The notes beneath the pieces were generated by a model that worked only from the letters and a program-made list of their open reading frames with translations, did no database searches and was not told the origin of the DNA. Positions 33,809 through 43,412 of a stretch of 64,000 nucleotides of DNA are shown piece by piece. Numbering within the stretch: the first letter of the stretch is position 1; each line of letters starts with the position of its first letter. A program made the translations under genes and the position numbers. Source of the stretch: Copromyces sp. CBS 386.78 (lineage: Eukaryota; Ascomycota; Sordariomycetes; Sordariales; Sordariaceae); NCBI GenBank assembly GCA_030685235.1, contig MU839263.1, positions 1 to 64,000 on the forward strand, in the 5' to 3' direction.

Positions 33809-36192
33809 TCAGACGACCTTCTCGTCCGGGTATCGTTTGGCAAACAGGCCCATAGCCTTCAGTGGAAAGACGAACTTGTAGTTCGGATAGGAGATCATGC
33901 AACTCTTGTTGAAGACGCCCTCAATGGCCTCTTGCAGCCACTCTCCGTTGGGTTGTTGACGATCCATAATCAACTTGATGCCCTTCTTAATAGGTTCAAT
34001 ATCGGGATATTTGGCCTTGATTAGCCCAATGAGCGCCCAGGCGGTCATGACCACTTGGGAGCCAGTTGGATGCTCAACGTACTCGCCCGTCTCGCAAGCC
34101 TAGACTCGGGTTAGCATCAAATAAAAATGGCATAGTCCAGCCCGTGACATGCAACGAGGAAACTTACCTTGTAACTTTCAGACCACCCACCGTCCTCTCT
34201 CTGCTTGGAGATGAGGAAGTCGCAGCCCTTCTTGGCATATTTACTGGTCTCATACGTTTCACCGACACTAGCTAAGCTCTCCAAAGCAAACATGGTGGCG
34301 TACGTGAAGCAAATACCCCAGTTTCCATACCAACCACCATGAGGCTTCTGATCGCTCTTGATCCACTTGACAGCGCGGGTGATGAAGCTGTCAATCTCGT
34401 CTGTGCGATGATTGGGCCAGTGTTTCTTGAAGAGCGAGAGGGTTGTAAGAACGGCCGTCGTGCATTCGGGATACTCAAATTCAACCATGATGTTGCCAAA
34501 CACTTCTGCGGCATTCAGAACCTCCATCCACTGTCCGGCCCGAGGGGTCTCGTAAGATGAGCAGGCACCAGATGGGTTCTGATAGGTAAGCATGGTGTCA
34601 ACGGCATCAAAGATACGCTGGTCGTCGATCAAGGTAGGGAAGCCTGGTGTCTTCTGCAGGATGATGACGGATTTCAATGCCTCAGAGACGCAATCGCTGA
34701 CTGCATATCCTTGGTCCTTGTTGCTGAATGCCCAAGCACCCTTGCGGGGATGGCGATAGCACTTGTCCTGATCCTTGACGTTCTCCCGAATTTGCTGATC
34801 CTCGAGAAACTCCAATGACTTGATTAGCATCGGCCTCCAGCGTGGGTCTTCCGTCAAGCCAGCGTCCATGATAGCCTGAATTGCGAATGCAGTGTCCCAG
34901 CATTGCACACCATTTGTGCCATTGCAAAGCATACCCTCAGCGTTTACCCAGAGGACCTCATCTAGCCTTTCCACGTGCCTTCGCACGGAGTAAGCGCCAG
35001 GCCCATCCCGAACGTAACAACAAACGGTGTTCATCGCAGCGTTGACAGGTGCTAGATCAGAATAATCGGTGTTTTCGTCCTCCATGTCGATAAGATCGGA
35101 CGCCCACTTCTCTGCCTTGTCTACCAAGTACTTGGTACGGAATACGGGGTTCCAGATGTTCACGAGAAGCCAGTTGACCGTGTTGAGAAAGGCGGTTTTT
35201 GGGTGGTAGTTGTCGTTAGGATGAATGGTGTTGCGGTTTCCAGCCCAATCAATCTTGTCCCAGTCCTCCACAAATAACTCCTTACGCAACTCCCGAATCA
35301 AGTCCGTCTCCTCCGCCTGCCACTTCTTGGACCATAGATAACTCATGGGCAGGAAGACCTGGCGCATATGAATCCACCATCTCCACGGCGCAATGGGCAC
35401 CCAGTCGGGGAGAAGCCAGAGCTCGGGCGGGACAGGGTTGACGATGTCCCATTTCGTGATGCCCAATACCGTGAGCCAGAATTTGGCCCAGTGTGGTGCG
35501 CAAATAGCACCTCCCATCTTATGCATTGTTGCCCGCGCTTTCACCATGACCGGATGGTCTGCCTCCACGCCTACGAGGCGCAATGTCGTGTAGTTCAGCG
35601 TCGTTCCCAGCATAGTGCTCTCGCCTTCGATGTGTAGCCCCCATCCGCCGTCGACGGGGTTCGCTCGTGCAAACAGGTAGTTCTTGATCTCGGTGGCGTA
35701 GTACCAGGGGACGGGGTTCTTGGTGACGTAGCGGGCGATGACGACACCGGGGAGGAGGAACATGGGACCGCCGTACTCGCAACCCCAATGGCCCTCGGGG
35801 AGCTGGAGCTTTTCGAAGAAAGTAAGGCCATTCCGTACGGCATCGAGGGGGTTTGTCGCCTTGGGTAGTTCGGGGAGCTCCTGTGAGGTTGGCGCGCAAG
35901 GTTAGCATGTGACAGCAGCATTTTGTAAGCTTACGGCTGGATGGTTTACCAAAGGCATTCCCAGGTAGTACTTGTCAGCATATGATTGCGGCCATTTCTT
36001 TGCGGCCTCGTCATCCTCGAGGTAATGCCATGTGTGCCGGCCGCCTTCGCTGCTCAAACGCCAACGCGCCTTATCGGTGCTCTCCTGTAGCCGGGGTCGT
36101 TTGGCATCGTAATCATCGCTGTCGGCGCTGGACCGTTTCTTGGATGATTCGTTCGAGGCCGCCGGGGCTTCAGTGGCCTGCTTCCTCGCCAT
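33809..36192 (-). CDS. ERG7: lanosterol synthase (oxidosqualene cyclase)
   Basis: Three exons (35935-36192, 34168-35880, 33809-34099) join in phase 0 and give 753 aa, normal for the family. Squalene-cyclase QW-type repeats are frequent (for example LPEGHWGCEYGGP, GAWAFSNKDQGY, KPHGGWYGNWG, QREDGGWSESYK, QPNGEWLQEAIEG). The acid motif that protonates the epoxide is VSDCVSEAL (Asp near 479, the DCTAE-like site). MLCNGTNGVQCWDTAF precedes it. The enzyme cyclises 2,3-oxidosqualene to lanosterol on ER or lipid-droplet membranes, the first sterol step. I start at MARKQATEAP. The upstream in-frame ATG at 36297 would add a hydrophobic 35-residue segment that looks like leader sequence. Spo11 is transcribed divergently about 670 bp away. 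Confidence 0.97.
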
Positions 36193-36860
36193 GACGATGA
36201 GTTGGTTCGATCTTGAAAAACGAATAAAGAAAAGAAAACTGGTGCTAGACCAAAAGATGGGAAAAAAAAAATCAGGAGAGAAGTACGAACAATTCACAGC
36301 GCAACTGATGACAACACAGCATTACTACCCCTGAATGAATTGGCCCTGCGCCAGTCCAATCGGGGACGGGTCGCGTCGTGTTCCCGAACGTAAAGTAGGA
36401 GCTTTGACACAATTGACAGGGCCAACAGCGCCAAGAATCTTGGGGGCCATGGGGTGTGGGGGAAGCAGAGGGGGTCTGGAGATGCAGATCGGATGGTGTA
36501 TAGTTTGCACTGTGCCGTGTAAGTCGAGTGGGTCTACTATAGCAACGACATCAATTCCGTCAGACATCAACAGCCTCTAGCATGGAAGGAGCACCTCGAA
36601 GTCGGAGAGGCTCCTTCCCTATGATATTTCCCCTTTTAATTTCTTCAGGGCTCACCACCAAGATGAGAAAATTTTCTTCAAAACTCAGCTCTTATTCGAG
36701 CTTCTGCTTATCCGCCAAATTCGACCCGGGTTCGATCGAGGAGCTGTCGTTCAACTTACACTCCTCGCTCTGGCTAAAGTAGCGTTACTCCATCGATCAC
36801 AACTACAAGTATACTAGTAGACACCATTCGTTTTTCTTCTCACTACCGCTCGTTGCAAGC
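36193..36860. other. divergent ERG7/SPO11 promoter region
   Basis: About 670 bp with no supported gene. It must contain both promoters. Confidence 0.5.
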
Positions 36861-38649
36861 ATGTATTTCTGTCCGATACGCAACCAGTTCCTCCATCGCC
36901 CTTCTCAGCCCACGACTAGCAACGCCCATGGACAACTCTCTCCTCCTCTTAGACAACCCGGACCTTCATCCGTAAGAGCTGGTAGTATTAGGCTGCCTCG
37001 TAACATTGTGGTCATACCACAGAGCCAATCCAACGATGATGCCCTCGCAAAGATCGAAACCTTGTTCGAGACCATCGTGGATGCTGTCAGTGTCGGGGGT
37101 CCCATTATCATACCCTATCGGCGGTCGACTAACGCGCAGGCATTCAACCCGACTGCTTCTGTCCCAAACCCAAGAGATGGACGGCATATGGATTCTGTAC
37201 GCTTTCCGGGACGTAACCCGCAAGAGCTCCGAAGATTTGGTCAGTCACGCCACCAAGTTGTTGTTGGCTAAGCTCTGCAGCACTGACCATGTTGAATACA
37301 GAAGCCTTGTTCCGCATCATCGAGCTTTCTCACGAAGCACTCTTGTCCGGAACTCTTATTACCAAGAGGTGCGTTATCTTCAGTGTTCATGTCGGTACAT
37401 GTACATTTGTTTCTAACTCGAACAGGAACATTTACTACCAGAACATGGAACTGTTCAGGTCACAGAGCGTGGTCGACGAGATGGTGGACAATCTTGCGTT
37501 CACACTTGGAGTAGGGCGTGGTGACCTGAACATTGTACGTATTCGACACCTTTCCGGTCAATCCCCACCACTCGTGATGCTCATGGTGTTTTAGGTAGCC
37601 ACCGCAAAGGGCCTCATTGCTGGTCAGGTGAAACTTATGATGCGGGGAGGTATCTGCATCAACTGTGCCGAGTCTTCTGACAGTGTAAGTATTTCTGCCC
37701 GCCCAGCAGCTCCCTCGACTGACTGTTCCAGGGTGTTTTGTTGCCATCAATCAGCGCAGTCGACAGGATCGACTTTCAATCCGTGAAATGGCTTCTGGTC
37801 ATTGAGAAGGAGGCATGACTTCGTCCGCCTGTGTATATCCCTGCCAAGACTCTTCCACTGACGTATACGGGCAGGCCACTTTCCGAACCCTGTCTGCTTC
37901 ACTGTACCATACAGTCTCTCGGGCAGGAAGTGGGATTCTGGTGACTGTAAGGCTATGTCAACCTCTACAACAGCAACGGTGCTAACGGTTACGCTTTCAG
38001 GGGAAGGGGTATCCCGACCTTGCTACACGAAAGTTCCTCGCGACAGTCCATTCAGTTCGACCACGTTTACCTATGTTTGCTTTGGTCGACTTCGATCCCC
38101 ATGGGATCTCTATTCTTCGGACTTACCAATACGGCAGCCAGCGCCTTGATCATGAGGAGCGCACTAAAGTGCCCAGGTTAAGATGGCTTGGGATTCGCAG
38201 TAGTGATGTCCTCTCGCAGACAGTGATAACGCAAGATCTTTCCGCCAACAGCCAGGACAGCCAGTCGAGCCAAGACCTCTCGAGTCAGGAATCAATCACT
38301 TATTCTGTAGATAGTGAGTGTTTCGTTAGGCAGGTACATGACTTGTGCTAACTTGTCAAACTGCACAGCATTCCAAGACGAACGCCCGGCAAAGAGGCCG
38401 AGAACTCGAAGAACGAAAAGTCACGCAAGCGACTGCACATCGCCACTCAGCGATGGAGACAGGGAGAAGGCCGTCAGCGTTTTACGAGACATATGCACTA
38501 CGGCTAGACTTGACACAGCAGGGCGTGAGCACAAGCTAGAACTGCAGAGAATGTTGATGCTCAATGTCAAGGCGGAAATACAGGCGGTTGATGAATTCGG
38601 CGATATCACGAACTGGTTAGATGAGCGACTGTTATCCCACAGCAGGTAG
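36861..38649 (+). CDS. SPO11: Spo11 meiotic double-strand-break transesterase
   Basis: Eight exons (36861-37239, 37302-37368, 37426-37534, 37595-37684, 37732-37812, 37875-37946, 38001-38313, 38369-38649) keep phase and give 463 aa. The 5Y-CAP part reads ELSHEALLSGTLITKR | NIYYQNMELFRSQSVVDEM, with the catalytic Tyr at about 153. Then come LNI | VATAKGLIAGQV, the Toprim entry LLVIEKE | ATFR, and the metal motif FALVDFDPHGISI. Spo11 forms the covalent DNA cut that starts meiotic recombination. Seven short introns suit a meiotic gene. The fifth intron has no GT donor that fits: the in-frame codon after GAG is followed by TGA, and the only phase-correct join is GAG|GCATGA...GGCAG|GCC, a GC-AG intron. 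A polar Ser/Gln insert follows the Toprim motif. Confidence 0.93.
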
Positions 38650-38870
38650 TATGTGAACTCGTGTTAACAAGGGAGTCGGGACGGGTTCCGGAAAAACATG
38701 TCGTTTCGGACATATCATAACGAGGAAAAAAAAAAAGGAAAAAAAAAATGATTTCATAAAGACAATCAGAGAATAAACAAAGTATTTAAATTAAGAAAAG
38801 TTAGAAAAGAACTTCAAAAAAAGATTCCCTCGAGGTGTTCCTTCAGATCAGAAGAAACACAAAGAGTGTT
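38650..38870. other. SPO11 3' flank with A-rich tracts
   Basis: A-rich runs near 38724-38749 and after. No gene is seen. Confidence 0.5.
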
Positions 38871-38944
38871 CATTCGATAGGAGATTGGAACTCCTGACCT
38901 TCGTCCTTCAGGATACAACGCTCTCCCAACTGATCTAATCAAAC
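38871..38944 (-). tRNA. tRNA-Phe-like sequence, probably a degenerate tRNA or tRNA-derived repeat
   Basis: On the minus strand a cloverleaf can be drawn. The 7-bp acceptor stem GTTTGAT/ATCGAAT has two G-T pairs. The D-arm TTAGATCAGTTGGGAGAGC is one base from the fungal tRNA-Phe form, and the T-arm AGGAG-TTCCAAT-CTCCT pairs fully. A possible loop CTGAAGG suggests anticodon GAA. The anticodon stem does not pair and one extra base is present (74 nt), and the Pol III A-box has a substitution. I therefore think it is a pseudogene or a tRNA-like head of a repeat, not a working tRNA. Confidence 0.5.
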
Positions 38945-39872
38945 TTTGGTTATTACGATGTCCCCAAATTATGCTTTAAGTACCTGTATTGGTGTTGGGG
39001 GTTGCTTGAGCGGGTTGTGGGAGGGTTGTAAGAAAAGGGGATGTGGCGGTGCATGCGTGTGCATGCAACATCAAGCAACGGGAAAAGGAAGCATGTTCGG
39101 AAGTCCCATTGACATCTTCGCAGATACAAAGCCGGCATGTTGAAGCCATGATCAACATCAGGCTGAGGCAAAAGCGGTTGCTTCAGTTTCACAGTTCCAA
39201 GAGCTTTGAGTCCAAAACAAACAGTTTCTCCTCTAGTGTAACATTTCAACCCGCCTCCGCTGACACAGACTGGAAGACTCTTCAGATTAGTCAAACCCCA
39301 GAATTAATCCAAAGGGCAGTCTCCTGCTCTGAGAGCCTGATAGACCTATCTCCGAATTTGTGGGTAGTCTCGTAGGTCATCACATCATGTTGGATGGACT
39401 CCTTCCGTGACGGAGTTCATCATCAAAAGTGATCCCCCCTTCCCGCGTAAAAGCCAGCCATTTCCCTCTCAATCCGCTGAGCAACACGGTACAGACTTGT
39501 ATTATCTGGAATAATTTTCATGATGTTAGACCCCAATTCTTGACTGACGGAGAGAACGAATTGCTCACCACCTTTTTTTTTCTTTCTTTCTTTTTTTTTT
39601 TTTGTTCCAGGGCTTTTGAAGAAAACAGGGGCATTCAATACCGTACTTCTCAGAACCTTAAGTAGGTTTTTTCGCTAATCCCATGTTCCCCTCTGTACTT
39701 GGACTTCGGATTGTTAAAGGGCCTTTGGTTGGTCGTATGGATGTGTGTGCGTCCCTCTGGTTACATACACTGAAAGAAGTCATCCGGAACGCGACGAACC
39801 CATCCATGACCGCTACCTTCTTTGGCACCTACTTCATGCTCTTGAGTCTCCTTGATGTGTTCAGTCAAGATG
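38945..39872. other. unassigned intergenic sequence
   Basis: Poly-T/C tracts near 39571-39604. Open frames here are short and motif-free. Confidence 0.5.
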
Positions 39873-40304
39873 TCAAACTGTGTTCTTCTGGGGAGGTAGC
39901 TGCCTAGCTCTTGATGCCGAGGTACTCGTCATGAAATGCGGGGGACAGTGAGGATGATGTCCGTCGGAGTCTCTACCATAGCTATGGCTTGTTGACTTGT
40001 GTTTCTGCGGTTTTTCTTGTCTAGTTGAACTAATGGAAGCTCTTCTCTGGGACGCCTCGGTTGGCATTCGGTACGATGGGAACGGCGTCTGGTAATGTTG
40101 TCTTGGTAGTTGTAAAGTGGATGTCGAAGACTGGCTGAAGGTGGTGCTCTGGATGGGAGGCACGCTCCCAATGAGAAATTGCTCGTGGTGCTGCACCAGG
40201 TTTGGATGTGATGGTTGACTTTCGGTGGCTTTTGGCCGAGCATCTTTGTCCTTAGCAGAGGGGCTTCTCTTGTCGTCCGCCGGAGACTGCACGAAGTTGG
40301 CCAT
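39873..40304 (-). CDS. hypothetical disordered protein (weak)
   Basis: A 143-aa open frame starting MANFVQSPADDKRSPSAKDK. It is rich in Ser, Pro, Gln, His and Thr, without hydrophobic segments or a recognised domain. It might be a small disordered protein or chance. No intron signals or neighbouring evidence decide it. Confidence 0.25.
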   Translation of the reverse strand: MANFVQSPADDKRSPSAKDKDARPKATESQPSHPNLVQHHEQFLIGSVPPIQSTTFSQSSTSTLQLPRQHYQTPFPSYRMPTEASQRRASISSTRQEKPQKHKSTSHSYGRDSDGHHPHCPPHFMTSTSASRARQLPPQKNTV

Positions 40305-41161
40305 TTCGAGGATGGGTTGTGGTAAAGCAATATGTTATGCCTGAGCGATGAACAAGAATCGAACTATGACAGATACATGCAGAACAGATACACGCAGAAA
40401 TAAAATGGAAGTCTTTAATTGTGACGTGGATGAGTGTCGTGAGTACGGCAGGGTTTGGAGAGTGTCGAAGACGTACTTGCTACAGTTCCTTCCTGATCTA
40501 GGGTTGCGTTGTTCGGGTTCTGCTCTCTATCCATATGGGCAGGAGCCATAAGCCTTCGAACCAGATATCTTCAATTTGTCACTTTCCTAGCTCTAAGTGG
40601 GCACAGAATCCAAGGTTGGAAAGCTTCGATGAAGTCGATATCTGCCGACAAATAGAAGAAGGCAAGCATGCATGGCTTTTTAAAAATTAAGGACCGGAAT
40701 GACACCCACGAGAGGTATTCTACTTCCCCCAAAAATAGTTTCAACGTCTGGAGAAACCCTCTCGGAAAATAATCCATCTATCCCCATGATGTTCCACAGC
40801 TGCAGAGACCTTGCGAATGAGAGTGTCCAAGAAACATTGTTGTCGTTGGACAGTGAATGGGTAAAAGAGACAAATGCGGAAGGTGGAGCACAGTATGGAG
40901 CCACAGTGTGAAATTGCGCACAGTCTGGGCGAAAATTTACCCCTCCAAAAATTTTGCAGAGGCAACGACAACAGGGTCTCTCTGATGTCAGTTGTTGATT
41001 TCGGTCTGCCAGTTGCCAGCACTCCCTACGATACCATTCCTTTAGGCCTCTCATTCATCATTCACTTGTTTGCTCGGCGATATCCAGCATACTCAGACAT
41101 CCCTCAACTTGAATAACTCAACCAAATTTATCTCCAACCCCACCTCACCACCATCACCAAC
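40305..41161. other. promoter region of the ankyrin gene
   Basis: About 860 bp with no supported gene. The C/A-rich stretch 41100-41161 looks like a 5' leader. Confidence 0.5.
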
Positions 41162-41822
41162 ATGGCCCCTCAGTTGAACGAGGAGGAGATTGACGATCTC
41201 ATCTATTTCGCCCGCGCGGGTGAGAAGGATGACTTGGCCACCACGCTCACTGAGCTTGCCGAGAGAGAGAAGGTTTCGGTTGCAGAGATCATTGCAAGCG
41301 CAAAGGATGAGGGCAAGTCGACTTGCTTGCACATGGCGGCGGGCAACGGCCACTTGGGTATGTGTGATGAAGCCTCTCCTCTCATGCAAATATGAGTGTG
41401 AGTCTTTTCACTAACAGCACACAGATATCGTCACTCTTATCCTCTCAGAGTTCACCTCCCGGCCAAAGGAGGAGAAGCAGGCGTACATTGACGCCGCCAA
41501 CGAGTATGGCAACACTGGTCTTCACTGGGCCGCTCTCGGAGGCCATCTCGACGTAATCAAGCTGCTCATGGCGGCTGGTGCGTCGCCGGCTCTGGCCAAC
41601 GACAAGAACTACGTGCCTCTGGACCTGGCCAGCTTTGGCGAGAAGCACGACGTGGTGGATTACTTCCTCGAGCAGGCGGGTGGTCTCGAGGACAAGAACA
41701 CGGCGGAAGGCCTCAAGGCCGCTGCCGAGGGCTTGAAGGTGGATGATGACGGAAATGTCGAGTTCAAGATGTCTGTTGGCGACACTTCCGAGGCTTCGGG
41801 TTCTGGGTCGGCGCAAAACTAG
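41162..41822 (+). CDS. Yar1-like ankyrin-repeat protein
   Basis: Exons 41162-41357 and 41425-41822 join in phase 1 for 197 aa. Ankyrin units: STCLHMAAGNGHL|DIVTLILSEF (split by the intron) and GNTGLHWAALGGHLDVIKLLMAAGASP, then VPLDLASFGEKHDVVDYFLEQ. The acidic C-terminus (KVDDDGNVEFKMSVGD) completes it. Size (yeast Yar1 is 200 aa), repeat number and acidic ends match Yar1, the dedicated chaperone of ribosomal protein Rps3. Assignment to Yar1 rather than another small ankyrin protein is by overall shape. A nearer AG (41417) exists, but only the acceptor at 41424 keeps the ankyrin frame. Confidence 0.88.
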
Positions 41823-43412
41823 GAAAACGAAGAAGGATATGGCTGTTGGGAAAAGTTTGAGGGTTCAGGTGTTGGATGATACCACATAAACACGATTCAT
41901 GGCATTTGTTTTTCTGTTCTGTTAGGTGCACGAAATTGATGGTATAAAACAGCAAAGGTGCCTGGAGCTGTGGATGACAAGACAGTGCTGTGATGCTTCG
42001 CTGCTTACCACTTGATAAGACAGGATATCGAGCGCGGAAAGCGCGGAAAGTCGTTTTTGATATCTCACGTATGTAGCTGGAGACCAAGGGGCGCATGAAG
42101 CACACGCCGCATCACGGCATCGTTGTCCAGGGTCTTACCGTAGCTCACCTATAATTTTCTGGAGAGTGACCCGGATTATGAATGAAGTAGATATACAGGG
42201 GGTAGTGCCGGCAATTAAAACGATAAGAGAAAGAAAAAAAGCATTGAGGCATGAATGCTATTCATCAAGGAATGGGATTGGAGGCGTTGATGTCAGTGAA
42301 TGTTCCGCCTAGGATACAGCTGTAAAAAAGAAAAGAGGGGAAGTGCCAAAAGAAGACAAGACAGTCTCAACTCGTTAATAAAAGCTTCCCACCTCCAAGT
42401 GAACCCCCACGCCCGGCCCAAGTTACCGTGTGAGAGGTTTCAACTTCATTTGTGGGGCTGGCCATTAGACTATACCCCGCTGAAGACACAGACAGCTCCT
42501 GGGGACTGGAGACTCCAAGACCCAAGGAGCCAAGCTATGGCATGGAAAATAAGGACTGTCCAAGTTCGCAAAGAAGTGAGAAGGGAGAGAATGTCACTTT
42601 GTGGTTTGGTTACCGAGAGTTATGAGGACACATCAGAACCATGGAACCTTTCAAGAAGTTAAGAGAAATTGAAGAGACAGTGCAATGAGGAAGACAGGCT
42701 CAGTTGAGGAAGTCTTCAGCGACCGTTCTGGCTGGTGTGGCAGTGTGGGTACACAAACCCGCTCTCCGCACAGCTGGGTGTGGGTAAACCCTGATCCCTG
42801 ACAGTCCATTGGCCCCCGTCGCGGTCGCGTCTGGGGAAAGTGTGGGCAGCGCCGGGGCAGGCACGAGAGAGAGGTCGGGGTAATGACACCGGCCAACCGA
42901 GGTGCTGCGCTGCTTTCCTTTCAGTTCAGGCAGACTTGCCCCTGGAGGATCGAATGCCCGCTGCCAGCCATCTTCTTCGGCGGTTACCTTAGTTTTTGGT
43001 GTGCAGCGGTGCAGGTGTGGTGTCTTGCACCTGCAGCAACCTGGAAATCGGGCACTCACTTCATCCCCCCACACCCGACGTCCGACAATCCCCAGTCCGA
43101 ATGTGGAGGGCCTCGTCCCGTCCAGCTCTCGAGTCCCGTCCCGTCGTCCTCTCTTCCGTCTGGTTCCTCCTCCACCCTTTTTATCCAACGTCCATCGTCC
43201 ACTTTTTTGTCCTCCGTTCCACAACCACACAGGCCTGTCCCCACACCAAGCCATACGATTTCCCGACATGACCAAAAGCAGCCGTCTCAACTGCTAACAA
43301 ACGACTTACATCCATGCACACGGTAATGAGCATGCATTCTTACCTCCTGTAGCGATTGCGCATGTAGTGGGTGACGCCTCACCTCGCCCACCGAGACCAC
43401 CACCAGCCAAAC
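41823..43412. other. long upstream region of the C2H2 transcription-factor gene
   Basis: About 1.6 kb without a supported gene. The last 400 bp are pyrimidine-rich and look like a long leader, as usual for fungal regulators. Several overlapping frames there are compositional artefacts. Confidence 0.5.

Noticed and set aside
43371..43412. 14-codon upstream extension of the C2H2 factor
   Set aside because: It would need a GTG start. The first ATG is at 43413.
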